Part shown: piece by piece, positions 25,060-36,784 of the stretch
Numbering within the stretch: the stretch's first letter is position 1
How the letters are laid out: each line of letters opens with the position of its first letter
Assembly: GCF_037038585.1 (NCBI RefSeq)
Contig: NC_092521.1
Coordinates: forward strand, 105,726,398 to 105,790,397
DNA length: 64,000 bases
DNA from: Patagioenas fasciata
Lineage: Eukaryota > Chordata > Aves > Columbiformes > Columbidae
Direction of reading: 5' to 3'
The notes under the pieces: generated by a model
What the model was told of the DNA's origin: nothing
Database searches by the model: none
What the model saw: the letters and a program-made list of their open reading frames with translations, nothing else
Translations under genes and position numbers: made by a program

Positions 25060-26930
25060 ATGCTTTTTTCTCAATTCCTCTGACAGCAGAGTGCAGGCCA
25101 CAGTTTGCTTTCACTTGTAGGGGCATCCAGTACAGTTGGAATCCGCTGCCCCAAGGGTGGAAACAGCCCTACCATTTGCCATGCACTGATTAAAACTGCA
25201 CTAGAATAGGGCAAAGCTGCAGGATACCTGCAGTACATTAATCACATTATTGTATGAGGCAACACAGCAAGAGTTTTTTCTGAGAAAGGGGAGAAAATAG
25301 TCCAAATCCTTCTGAAAGCTTATTTTACCATAAACAAAGTAAGGCCATGGGAGATCTAGTTTTTAGGAATAAAATGGCAAGGTGAACGTTGTCAGACCAC
25401 AATGGATGTGATCAATAAAATAGCAGCTGTCTCTCCACCAACTAATAAAAGGGAAACACAAGCTTTCACAGGCATAGTGGGGTTTTGGAGAACGCCCATT
25501 CTAAACTGCAGTCAGATTGTGAAACCGCTCTATCAAGTGACTCGGAAGAAGAACAATTTTGAGTGGGATACAGAGGATCCAAGGCCCACTATACTCCGAC
25601 TGACAAAGATATATTGGCAGCATACAAAGGTTTGAGCTGCTTCAGAAGTGATTGGTACTGAAGCACAGCTCCTCCTGGCACCTTGGTGGCCTGTGCTGGA
25701 CTGGATGTTCAAAGGGTGGGTCCCCTCTACGCATCATGAAACTGATGCTACATGAAGTAAGTGGGTTGCACTCTTTGTACAACTGGCTTGAACAGGAAAC
25801 CCCAGTCACTCAGGCACCTTAGAAGTGATCACATAGTGTCCCAAAGGCACAGATTTCCAAATATCACCAGAAAGGGAGGTGACACATGCTGAAAAGGCCC
25901 CACTGTATAATAAACTACCGGAGAATGAGAAGTGATATGGCCTGTTCACTGATGGGTCCTGTCATATTGTGACAAAGCATCAGAAGTGGAAAGCTGCTGT
26001 CCCACATGATGAGTTGCAGAAACCACTGAAAGACAAGGTGAATTGAGTCAATTTGAAAGCCATCCAGCTGGCTTTAGATATTGCTGAATGAGAAAAATGA
26101 CCAGTGCTTTATATCTATACTGACTCATGGATGATGGCAAATGTGCTGTGGGGTTGGCTACAGCAATGTCAGTGGAGCAACTGGCAGCATAGACGCAAAC
26201 CCATGTGGGCTGATGCATTGTGGCAAGATATAGCTGCCCAAGTGGAAAACCTGCTTGTAAAAGTATGTCGCGTAGATGCTCATGTACCCAAGAGTCAGGT
26301 CACTGAAGAACCTCAAAACAGTGAGCAAGCAGATCAGGCTGCTAAGATTGAAGTGTCTCGGGTGGTTCTGGACTGGCAATAAAAGGGTCAATTGTTTATT
26401 CATCCTTTATACACCCTTTATTATTCACCTTTTATACAGCTCATTGGGCTGATGGTACCTCAGGCCATCAAGGAAGGGATGCAACATATAGATGGTCTTG
26501 TGATCAGGGTGTGGACTTGACCATAGACACTGTTGTAGAGGTTATTAGTGAATGTGAAACATGCACTTCAATCAAACAAGCCAAATGGTTGAAGTCTGTA
26601 TGTTATGGGGAATGACAGCTAAAATATAAATATGGGGAGGCCTGGCAAATTGACTGTATTACGCTCCCACAAACCCACCAAGGCAAGTGCTCTGTGCTTA
26701 CAATGGAAGGAACCACCACATGGCTGAAAACATATACCATGCCCCATGCCCCTGCCACCTCCCAGAATACCATTCTGGGCCTTGAAAAGCAAGTCCTATA
26801 GCAACATGGCACCCCAGAGAGAATTGAGTCAGACAATGAGACTCATTTCCAGAACAACCTCACTTGGGCCATCGTTCCAATTACAGAAAATGCAACAAAT
26901 TCCGTATTTTTTTTTAATGCAAGATGGAAC
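25060..26930 (+). pseudogene. ERVL pol remnant: RT, RNase H and integrase, heavily decayed
   Basis: Broken frames read in the order of an ERVL pol gene. About 25080-25330 is reverse transcriptase with a 'WNPLPQGWKQPYH' region; its usual YVDD appears as 'YINHI'. 25402-25635 is the RT thumb/connection (MDVINKIAAVSPPTNKRETQ, then VGFWRTPILNCSQIVKPLYQ). 25930-26382 is RNase H (a FTDGS-like start, YIYTDSWMMANVLWGW, then DAHVPKSQ). 26440-26880 is integrase with CETCTSIKQAK-like zinc-binding pieces. Many stops and frameshifts make it dead. No 3' LTR was recognised after 26930, so the copy is truncated. Family knowledge: ERVL elements are foamy-virus-related and usually lack env. Confidence 0.85.
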
Positions 26931-29900
26931 ATAAAGAAAGACAACATAGAAAAACCAAATTATATGGCTTTATGAGATCAAAATAGTTGAGCCTATTTTA
27001 AAAATCCTTACTTTTTAGATTGAGTAAAGCAGGTTATTGTACAGGGAATATCTGCAATTTAAGCACAGGGTAATTACTTCTGTACTAGAACATGGCATTT
27101 CTACACATGTGCAGCACCTACAGGGAGAAAGGGTGAAATAATTAATCTTTACTTAGTGCTAGACTTATTTCTTGCAATAATTATTGTCAGATTTTGAATG
27201 TTTCTTATTCTTTCTTTCTGGAAGATGGAAAGCAAAATATTTGTGACTACATGAAAGATTCAAACAGAACTCTGTAATGCAAAATCTCCATATACTAAGA
27301 AACTATGTATGGAATTAAAATATAACTAGTTTTGAAAAGGGACAAGCGGTGAGATAGAAAATTAAACAAAATGAATTGTTCTATAGATTAGTCTCTGACT
27401 AAGGTCAAGGATATGAATGTTTTTGCATTATAAACTGATTTACTCAAGAAAACAGACACTAATAAATACATTTTTATTTAGCATTTAAAGTAAAAATGTA
27501 TGGCAGTGTGGTAGTAAATATTATTAATAGTGACAGCTAGAAGTTTTCTTAGTTTTTTAGTGTAAGAGACACTGTATCAGGATAATAAAGCATTCTTAGG
27601 AATCTTTCTATCAACAAGAAAGTATGCAGTTAGTGCTAGAGCAAGAGAAAATAAAGGTGTTGCAAAACTTTGTTTGCAGTTTTTACAATTTTCTCTCCAT
27701 GGTAATTAGCTAAATTTTATATGCTTTTAAAGAACTATCCAGTGCATTTTGATATTTACAAATTCTATTCACCAAGGAACACAGCAAGAGGAAAAATATT
27801 GAACATATAATATTGCCCAAAACAACAGAACAAACTAAAAAACCGAAACCAAACCAAACCAACCTCAAAATAACAAATACCTCCCACCCACCCCCTAATG
27901 CTTGATTTTCCCAAGCAGTTTTGCTCAAACAAGGACTGAGAGGATCAAAGTGCTTATTAGCGTGCAATTTCTATAAGCACACATAGCAGAAATTTTAGCC
28001 AGAAACTGTGATATTGTTAAATCAGTGACAAACAAAAGAAAACACTTTTTTTTTTTTTTAAAGTCACTGCTTTATAAAATAGTCAGAATTGCTCATTTTA
28101 TAACCTTTATGAAGAATGCCTGATTTGCCTCATTAGTGCCTCCAAAAGTAAATCTAGTGACATCTTAGTTATTCAAAACCCAGTTAATAATCTCCATTAT
28201 TCTCCAATCTCCTTTTTACTTTGCATTCACTGTTGGTGAAATACACCAGATCCCTATCTCAGAGTTACGAATCGGGCTGCTCAGCAATACACCCCATCAG
28301 TGTGCAGCTGCTTGATCCCTCCCATAAACACTCTCCTATTATACAGCTAATACGTTTGTGGAATCGTTACAGCGGTGTAAGTTCTGACTGGAAATTCTGT
28401 CTAGAATGTTTTGTTAGTACAGAGTAACTGTTCCTTTTCTTGCTTTCTGTTCTATGTTCAGGCATTTTTTTGGGTTGGGTGCTCGTTTTCTAGGTAGGGT
28501 TGTTGACCACCAGTTATTAAGGTCCTAATAACTGTACACAAAACCAGATTAAGCAAATATTTAGTTCCTTTCCCGTTGGCTATGCAAATACTCTATGTCT
28601 ATCTGGTGCAAAAGACTAGTGATTAATGATAATTCTTGTGAATGTCTGGTGATACATTGTTATTATCTACTGTGAGCCCTATCTTTCTAAAAAATGTGTT
28701 AATTGTTTCAATCTTTGATGGTTAACAATTATTGAACCATTTTGTTTTTGCTGCTTGTGTAACTTCAGACTGGAACATTGTCTCAAATGTTACTACATTT
28801 GCAACAGTAGTGCTTTCAGAAGCTTAGCTATTCTGCTTCCAAACAGTCTGTGATATTAACTATGATGGTTTGGAAGAGTGCCAGTTGCTAAGATAAAGTG
28901 AGAAAAAAATGAGAAGTTGCAATCAGGAGTGACCTTCTATTGATACACAGTTTAAGTTTTTTTTAACCAGACTTAAGATAGTAAAAAAATAAAACATTCC
29001 TATCATGTCCTTGATATCTATTTTCCCACCAAGGTAATGCTCTTCCCAGTGTCCATGAAAGTAGGTAGGTCTTACAGCATATATTTAAATAAATAACCTC
29101 AAGTCAGGGAGAAAAAAGCCTTTTTGATGAGAAATCCTCATAAGTGACTTCTGATATCAGTTTCCTGTCAATTAATAATTATTTACTAGTATTTAATCCT
29201 GGGGGAATATTGTCTAAAAACTTTTCAGAATTTCCTAGTACATAAAGATAACAGTTGACTCAGACCTCTAATTTTGTCTACTAATAAACCTTCGAATTCC
29301 TCCTGAAGTTGTGAGTCATTTCTGGTTTTATTTTAAAAATTCAGCACTGCAACAGCACAGTCTAGCAAGCTTCATAAAGACTTCCTGGCTCTCTGTTATT
29401 TGCTTACCTACATCTAGTAAGATATTTCTAATGCATTTCTCAGGGAAAAGGCTTTTTCATGTATCTTTTAAACTAAGAGCCAAGAAAATACGTCTGTCAC
29501 ATGAATGTTAATGGACAAATGTGTCTCACCATTTCAATGGTGACTGCTGCTGTGGATTGCCAAACCTCAGAATCTCCAGCCAATAATCTGTTGTTTTGAT
29601 ACTCTTCACTGAATGCCCTTTAGTTTGATGGTATCTTTTTGGTAAGATGACACCTGTAGCTGAAGCTAACACCCCTAGGATTTGTCCCTCTAACTCCTCA
29701 CCACCTTTTTTGGTACTTAGAACAAAATAGCTGTCCTTTCTGGGCACCATCTTGCTTCTGTGGCACATTCTAACCAATGGCAAGAGTGGATAATTGTATT
29801 GGATTTTGGAAACTGAGAATTTGTTTCTGATCTCTGAAACAGGACTAGTTCTAACAGATTATGAGACAGTGAATACTGCTGTACTGTGACCATTCTTTCC

Positions 29901-31098
29901 TATGACAATTCATGAAGAGCTGCACCTAAAAGCTAGGGTGTATCAAATCTATTAACTTATTTTTATACTTCTGATAGTGAATGTTAACTGCTGTTAAACT
30001 AACTGTGGAGACCATCACGAGCCACAAACCAGGAAATGCAAAAGGAAGTTGACACTAAGAAGTAAATACTTCTGTTAAAGTCTGAGAGGATGTTTAAATT
30101 TCTCACCACTGTCATCATCACAAGTATTTCCTATTCCTGAAATAAAGAGAAGTCACTAGTCACAACTGAAATTAAAAAAAGAGTCAAACTTGTCCTCTGT
30201 CTTGCATCTGGTTAAATCAAGGTTCTAGATAACCCACATGTCCCAGAACTTCTGCAATAGCAGTGCTGGAAGTGCCTTCAGCACACATGCTCAGCAAAAC
30301 TGCATAGTGTCAGTGGTGTTTAAAGTTTGCCAAAAAATTAGGATAAATGTGTCACTTCCTAACTTAAAGACATGGTAAAATTAAGCAAAAAAAAAAAAAA
30401 AAAAAAGGAGGAAAAAAAAAAAGACCCTTTTAAGCATTTTAAATCAATGTCAGGAAAATGTCCATCATGGCACTGGATTATTCTGCCAACAAAATATGGG
30501 AAATGATGGTAGTAAGAATATATGTCTTTAATCTAATGAAGAGTAGTGAGATGAGAAAGGAAAAGCCTTCTTTGTCAAGGAGATCTTTTCAATTTAATTA
30601 ACTAGTCATGGGATTAATTTTGTCAAAGTTAATTAATGTATTACAGCACAGAAAATGAAGAGCTCAAGCAATGCTCAGTTTTCACTTGGGTAAAAGATTA
30701 GAGTGTCTCTGAGTGTCACTCTGCTAAAGTTTAGGTTTATAGAGAAGGTTCATCCTTTTGTAGCTTTACTTGAAGTCACTGAAAGTCCAGTCTATTATGC
30801 TTTTAGTTTCCAGAAGAACATTTTTTTTTTTGAGAATTGGAATGCTTTATCTTTTTCCAGGAAACAGTTTTTCTTAGAACTTTGCTGAAGATCAAAGAAT
30901 TGTGTAAGTATTACATTTTGAAAACTGTGGCTTTTTTTTTAATAGAATTATAGTTCCTAATCGAATTAACTCTCAAAAATGGATCACCCAACAAACATAC
31001 CAGAATTCGTTTGTTCTGTCAGCCTGGCTGAGAAGAAATGCTTCCTAGCATTTTTAGGATTATATTAGACATGAGATAAAAGGAGTTATGTTTAGGTG
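26931..31098. other. Intergenic AT-rich region
   Basis: About 4.2 kb between the ERVL remnant and the nested retroviral locus. It contains an A/C-rich patch (27838-27895), T/A homopolymer runs (28047-28060 and 30390-30422) and no recognisable gene or transposon. Confidence 0.7.
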
Positions 31099-31573
31099 TG
31101 TAAGAAACATCTAACGAAGAACTGTTGTTTTTACATAACTGAGGACCTGGCATCTGACCCTAGCAGGGGGGAAGGACCGAGAGACATTGGACTATGAATC
31201 CTTAATGTAATACACAGTCTCTTCCCGGAATATGTACTGACACCTGTATACATACCGATACCTGTATTGATAAGTTAATTTAGGGGGAAGTGTAGCCAAA
31301 GTACCAGAAATCCATATCTTAAACAGATTGATAAGGGGAAGGGTATTATGTGCGTCGGGATAGTCTGTAAACCCTGAAGTACCCAACCAATGGGGAACAG
31401 GGGAGGGAAATTGCGGCCGGGATTTTGGGGAAATATAAGCAGAGGCTTTTTGCCCTATTCGGTGTGTCTACCTTCAGGTAGAACAGCCGGTCTTGCAAAG
31501 TTGTTATTAAAATATGCTTTGCCAAGAGATCCTGCCTGGGCCTATTACATTTGCAGAAGGATTGTTTCCCACA
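31099..31573 (+). repeat. 5' LTR of the outer provirus
   Basis: 475 bp running from TGTAAGAAACATC to TTTCCCACA, matching the sequence at 44406-44997. It has an AATATAA TATA-like element near 31433 and an ATTAAAA signal near 31506. The 117-bp segment that is duplicated in the 3' LTR is present once here. Confidence 0.9.
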
Positions 31574-31577
31574 GATG

Positions 31578-31595
31578 TGGGGGCTTGTCCAGGAG
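31578..31595 (+). promoter_or_regulatory. Primer binding site, tRNA-Pro-like (outer provirus)
   Basis: Four bases after the 5' LTR comes TGGGGGCTTGTCCAGGAG, which agrees at 15 of 18 positions with the tRNA-Pro primer site used by murine leukaemia-type gammaretroviruses. This supports class I (gammaretrovirus-like) assignment and the plus-strand orientation. Confidence 0.82.
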
Positions 31596-32124
31596 AAACG
31601 TCGTCATCTCGGGGGTCTCTATCGCCGAAGGACAGGAAGGCTCGCCCCGTTGATTTCAGCGGTCCTGTGGATCATCAGTAGGGACTCCAGGAGAGACCGA
31701 CAAATCCTAAGGCTATATTGAAAAAGGCGGATCTCTGCAAACCATAGGGGAAAGGTAAAAGGAAATTGTGGTAGGCACAATACAAGTGACCAGACAACTC
31801 TGTGCACAGACCAAGGTAAGAAAACAGACTGTTAAGTATTACCTTGGTGGTCCGGGGCATTCTGAGAGGAGGGGTGAGGCGAAAGGAGGGGCCTCGGGAC
31901 TCAGAATGGGAAATGTAAAGGAAAAATGATAACATTCCTCCATGTCCTTTAGGGAGGATGTTAAGGTATTGGGGAAACTTGTGATGTACAAAAAGGAAGG
32001 ATGAATAGAAAATGATAAAGTATTGTGTTTTGTCTGGACAACATAGCCCATAATAGAGCAGAAGGTATTCTGACAAAAATACGGATCCGATGACAATTGG
32101 CTATGCAAAGATCTAAATTGGTAC

Positions 32125-32245
32125 ATAAAAACCAACCAACCAACCAACCAAACAACAAAACAAAAAACACGAACAAAACCACCACAAAACAAACAAACAA
32201 ACAAAAACCCCAAAACAAAACAAAACAAACAAACCAAACTGTAGG
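32125..32245. repeat. CCAA/CAAA low-complexity block in the leader of the outer provirus
   Basis: About 120 bp of AACCAACCAACCAACC followed by CAAA-type units, nearly free of G. It lies between the primer site and gag of the outer provirus and is probably a later simple-repeat expansion. Confidence 0.85.
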
Positions 32246-32533
32246 GGATTTAAATCTTCCTCCATACCGGGGTGGGTTCCAGTCCCTCCCTTGCTGCAGC
32301 ATGTTTATGAGTGTAAAGCATGTGGTCTGATCAGTGTAAAGTGCACATAAAAGGGGGTTCAAGTCTCTTTTGAGAATGGGAAAATATCCTTTAGACATAA
32401 ACCGTTGACCAAGTCTGAGACTAGGACTGGATCCAGCCGCACCTGAACTCCTCTCTGAAGGAGTTTAGAAAGCAAGGGGGTCCTTTCTGAACCTCGTGAC
32501 TCAACGGGAGGGGCTCCCTGAATTTTTTAGTGA

Positions 32534-33640
32534 TGGGAAATAAAACTCGGCATAGAAAAGGGGACACCCTGGGCCGAGGTATTGAAAAATTGGGAATTTC
32601 AGCTACAGTTTGGAGTAATTTAACGAAGGTGCTTGCAGAGCTGGTCTCTGCTTTCTGTATAACCTCTTGATTCCTTCCCCAACTGTCTTTGTTGTCCTTA
32701 CTGCTTTTGCTGGGCTTTACCCTGGCATTGCTACAGTTACTTTGCAGTACAGCCAGCAGCAGATGCATGTGTGTATATGTGTGTGTGTAGGGGAAGAAGT
32801 GTGAAGAGGGGGATGTACATGTGAATGCCCTCCAGTGTTACATGGATGCACTCCCTGGCACCCTGGGGATTTGATTATGTGAGGAAATCAAACTCTTAAG
32901 GGAAGATGGGGATCAATGTGCATCATTATTTTCTAATTTTTTTCGGGATATAATCCATCCTGAGCTGAAGTTAACCTGTTATTGAGAGAGTTGGTCTGTC
33001 CAGAAAGATCATTTAAAAGAATGTGGAACTAACCCTACAGACAGGGGGAAACTGGACTGCTGGGCCCCAAGGTAATTCTAATTGAGATTATAATAATCAA
33101 ACAAATGGAGATAATCACCAAACAGTGGTTAAAAATCTGATAAAAGCTTTCAGGCTTTTGAGAAGATGAGAATAAGTTGAACTGAAGTGCAGGAATGTAG
33201 ACAGAAGCCAGAGGAGCACCGACTGGGGAAGATTTTTGGAAGGCTTTGTAATAAACTGGCAGCAAGTGTGTTTGTGGATCTATGGAAGTATTTCAGAGAA
33301 CATGTGCCAGATTGGCAGGAAGAATTCGCAAAAATTCTGAGGGTGGTCATGTTTGTGTATGATGGTCAGGAAGAGAAGCGAAAAGTTGAAGGAGACTGAT
33401 TTGTTAGCAACAGCTTTAGCTAGGAATTTGCAAGTGAAAGATAAAGATTGGAAGGAAAAAGAAAAAAAAAAAACGCAGAAGATTTAGACTGAAGTTGGTG
33501 ATAAAAGTGAGAGCATAAGAGAAAATGGAACGCTATTATTGTGGAAATCTGGGATATTTACCCCAAGGACAGCAACTGTTAGAAATGACTAAAGGAAGAA
33601 AACTCAATACACTTTGGAAAATCAGAGGGGCTGAAAATAT
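32534..33640 (+). pseudogene. gag remnant of the outer provirus
   Basis: A frame starts MGNKTRHRKGDTLGRGIEKL at 32534, with glycine at position 2 as in myristoylated retroviral matrix proteins. It breaks soon after 32660. Later pieces near 33187-33400 and 33400-33480 (charged, helix-prone, then a Lys-rich end) and a degenerate CxxC fragment (ERYYCGNLGYL) near 33530-33570 fit capsid and nucleocapsid in order. It cannot be translated as a whole. Assignment rests on position and weak motifs, so boundaries are approximate. Confidence 0.6.
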
Positions 33641-33659
33641 TTTTGGTGTTTCTTTTTTG

Positions 33660-34020
33660 TGGGGAAACTTGTTTAAATCGAAAAAGGACATATAATTGGT
33701 AAAGTAGGAGGTAATGAGGTCTAGTTTTTAGTAAAAACGGAAGCTACCCTATCCCTTCTAAATTCTACCCTAAAAAGATCTAAAACTGAAGAAAGAGTTG
33801 TAATAAATGGGGTAGCAGGGAGGAAGGAGAGACGATTATGAATAAATTCCTATTTGTGGTAATAAGAATTAAAAGTGTATGAGGAAGGAATATATTAGTG
33901 GGAGATTCCCCAGCTTATTTATTAGAGAAAAATATTTTACAGGCTGTGGGTGTGGAAGCACAATTACTGCCTGGGGGTGTGACAAGGAGAAAATTTGAAA
34001 GCTATTATATTACCTGGAAG
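33660..34020 (+). pseudogene. protease remnant of the outer provirus
   Basis: The frame reads GKVGGNEV, a stop, FLVKTEATLSLLNSTLK and a following VVINGVAGRK segment, collinear with the protease of the nested provirus (FLVDTGATYSVLNSLQG and its IVGATGK). The catalytic DTGA has become KTEA, so it is inactive. Sequence similarity stops at about 34020. Confidence 0.7.
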
Positions 34021-34024
34021 TTTG

Positions 34025-34210
34025 TGTTGGTTTTGGCTGGGGTGGAGATAATTTTCTTTGTGGTACCTAGTATGTGACTATGTTTTTTGATATGTGCTAA
34101 AAACACAATTGATAATACAGAGATGTTTTTGTTATTATTGAGCAATGCTTGCACAGAGTGGAGGCCTGTTCTGCCTCCCACACTACTCCAGCAGCAAGTA
34201 GGGTGGGGGG
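34025..34210 (+). mobile_element. 5' part of an ERVL LTR at the break in the outer pol
   Basis: From TGTTGGTTTTGGCTGGGGTGG through AATTGATAATACAGAGATGT to CTCCAGCAGCAAGTAGGGTG this follows the first 180 bp of the ERVL LTR at 23937. It is cut off within a G-run where the young provirus begins. On the far side of that provirus (41241 onward) the outer pol resumes, not the LTR. Confidence 0.75.
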
Positions 34211-34787
34211 TGTTAGCAATCAGGACACATAACCACGGGCGTAGTTATATGTGGTGCTTTATTTCAGCGCTGGGAAACCAGGGGTTCGCACCCAAAGCTG
34301 GCTTCAGCGGTCAGTTTAAGTTGCACAATATTTATACAGTCCATTCACATACATATTCATATATTCATTTAGGATCATTAGAATATGTAATAGTTACTCA
34401 ACATTTATTGCAACATCGATTGCAACACCTTGGAATTACTTTGATCATGCGCAGTGTCCCCTGGTGGTCTTTCAGGGGGTCTTCAGGATGAAGTAAGTAG
34501 TCTTCATCGCTTCTGTCCTTTTCACCTTTGGGTACTGCACATGCGCACTACTCCATAATTGCATAACTGCTGACTAGCTTAATTTTCAGAGATACTGTGT
34601 ATATTTCTTCTCATTCTAGGCATATTTGGGCTAAGATAAATGCTAGGTTGATAAGATAAGAATATACTCAAATCCCTTATTAGGTAAAACACAATATGCA
34701 AAGGATAAATCAGTTTTGCATTGCATAGATCAGTTTTGCACCTGTTCCAGAAGGGAACATCTTGTAAAATTGATTCTGTTACTAACA
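34211..34787 (-). repeat. 3' LTR of the young provirus
   Basis: 577 bp, TGTTAG...TAACA on either strand. On the minus strand it carries TATAAATA near 34330 and AATAAA near 34260, in the right order for a promoter and polyadenylation signal. It differs from the 5' LTR at five sites, all transitions. Confidence 0.96.
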
Positions 34788-34799
34788 TTTCCCCCCTTT
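34788..34799 (-). promoter_or_regulatory. Polypurine tract of the young provirus
   Basis: AAAGGGGGGAAA on the minus strand directly abuts the start of the 3' LTR, the standard position for the plus-strand DNA primer of a retrovirus. Confidence 0.93.
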
Positions 34800-34959
34800 G
34801 AAAATGCTTTTCTATTTTTAGACAATGCATTTTCACCTCAATCAACTACTTCAATTATTGATTCATTTACTATGATTTGATTGGTGGTTAGGCAGATGTG
34901 ACAGTTCGGTAATGCAAACCAGACATTACTGCGATATAATCTTGAGCGTGGTAGGACCC

Positions 34960-35202
34960 ACTATTTGCGATTGCCACAGCCTTGGGACTCTTTTCACTCG
35001 GGTATAGTGTATCCAGGAGTCTACTCCAGCAACTTTGACTGCGGTGAATGTAGTTAGGAGTACTTGATAGGGTCCGTCCCAACACTCTTTTAAGGGTTCT
35101 TCATTCCAAGTTCTTGATCACCGTGTCTCCAGGCTCTATATCATGTACCGGATTCTCAAGCGCTAGTGGACGTTTCCACACTAGTGCAGATCTGAGTCGA
35201 TT
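34960..35202 (-). pseudogene. Frameshifted integrase C-terminal end of the young provirus
   Basis: Beyond the stop at 35203 the minus strand still encodes, in shifted frames, an integrase C-terminal domain: [19 protein letters not shown] and [11 protein letters not shown] are typical of gammaretroviral pol ends. At least one frameshift and stops separate it from the main frame. Then follow about 170 bp without coding signal up to the polypurine tract. Confidence 0.78.
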
Positions 35203-36783
35203 TCATGTCCTGCCAAGAGACAACACATAATTGTACAAGTCCTGATTGCCTTTTACATGTACCTCTGGGTTTGGGTTTGGCGCTTCATATGGTTTGCCGT
35301 ACAGAATCTCGTATGGACTTACTGACATCCCACTCCTAGGTTTAATCCTAATACGCAACAATGCTATTGGCAAGGCCTGAGGCCATTGAATTTTTGCTTC
35401 CTGACAGATCTTGCTAAGTTGCCTTTTTAGGGTTTGATTCATTTTCTCCACTTGTCCACTAGACTGGGGTCTCCATGGGGTATGTAACTCCCACTTAATT
35501 CCCAAACATCTGCTGACTTCCTTTACCAATTGTGCAACAAAGTGCGGTCCCCTATTGGATGATATCCCCAGTGGTACCCCAAATCTAGGGATTATTTCCT
35601 TTAGTAACCATTTTACAGTTTCTTTTGCCTGGTTGGTGCGACAAGGGAAAGCTTCCGGCCATCCTGAAAAGGTATCTACCCCAACTAATATATACCTAAA
35701 TCCTCGAGTTCTGGGGAGTTCTGCATAATCTATTTGCCAATAATCCCCAGGTTGTACGCCTGTCTTAATTTTCCCCATTTCTATTTTTCTTTTTACTAAA
35801 GGATTATTTTTCAAGCAAATTTCACACTTAGCTGTAATAGACTTCGCCATTGTTAACATCTGGACCGAGGTAATTTGTTTTCTTAGATAAGCTACCAATG
35901 CTTCTGCACCCCAGTGACACTTCTGGTGTTCCGTCTGAAGTATTCCTCTCATAATAGTGGTTGATACCACAACTTGTCCATTGGTGGTTACATACCACCC
36001 AGAATTATTCTTGCTGGCTCTTACTAGACTTGCCAATTTTTCATCTTCTGTAGAATATTTAGGTGGTTCTGAAGGTAATAAATCAATTGCTCTTACCTTC
36101 TGGGAGACAAGACCCACCATTGTTCTCACTTGCCATGCTACTGACCGAGCTGTTTGATCAGCAAGCCGATTTCCCTCAATGATTTTTGATGTTCCACTTT
36201 GATGAGCTTTACAGTGCATTACAGCAACTTGTGATGGTTTTTGAATGGCATTGATCAGGTTCAGTATCTCCTCCTGGTACTTAATGTTTGTTCCTTTTGA
36301 AGAGAGCAGTCCCCGCTCTTTCCAAAGGGCTCCATGCACATGAACAACTCCGAAAGCATATTTTGAGTCAGTCCATATGTTAACTTTCTTGTTTTCGCTG
36401 AGTTCCAATGCCCTGGTTAAGGCGATTAACTCCGCTTTTTGTGCTGAGGTGTTTGACGGTAAGGGTTTAGCCTCAATTACTGTCTTGGCAGTAGTGATCA
36501 CATATCCTGCATACCGTATTCCACTTTCCACAAAGCTACTGCCATCAGTAAAAAGTTCCCAGTCAGTTTCTGCCAGCGGAGCGTCTTTCAAATCAGGGCG
36601 ACTTGCGTGGGTGTATTCGATGACTTCCATGCAATCATGTTCCAGGTCTCCTTCTTCAGTACCTGCACCCAAAAACTCAGCAGGATTCATTAAGTTAGTA
36701 GTTTTTAGAACAACATCATCTTGTTCTGTCAGAATTATCTGGTATTTCATCATTCTGCTTGGGGAAAGCCAATGCCCCCCCAC
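35203..36783 (-). pseudogene. pol: pol of the young provirus, second part: RNase H and integrase
   Basis: Open frame of 526 codons; its first base follows the break in pol, so the apparent start is not a real one. RNase H has all four metal-binding acidic positions visible: FTDGSSF, AELIALTRAL, WTDSKYAFGV and GNRLADQTA. Integrase follows with a zinc finger (HQKCH and CEIC) and a core with WQIDYAELP and the Glu in SSGQVEKMNQ. The second catalytic Asp, expected in the SDRG/SDNG motif, reads SNRG here (codon AAT at 35554-35556), so strand transfer should be lost. The C-terminal domain is truncated by a stop. In the living virus it would be made as part of Gag-Pol by stop-codon readthrough. Confidence 0.92.
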
Positions 36784-36784
36784 T

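Noticed and set aside
31839-32398. Minus-strand frames of 130-145 codons within the outer provirus leader
   Set aside because: Antisense to the provirus and partly translation of the CCAA/CAAA repeat; hydrophobic Phe/Val/Trp/Gly runs are compositional.
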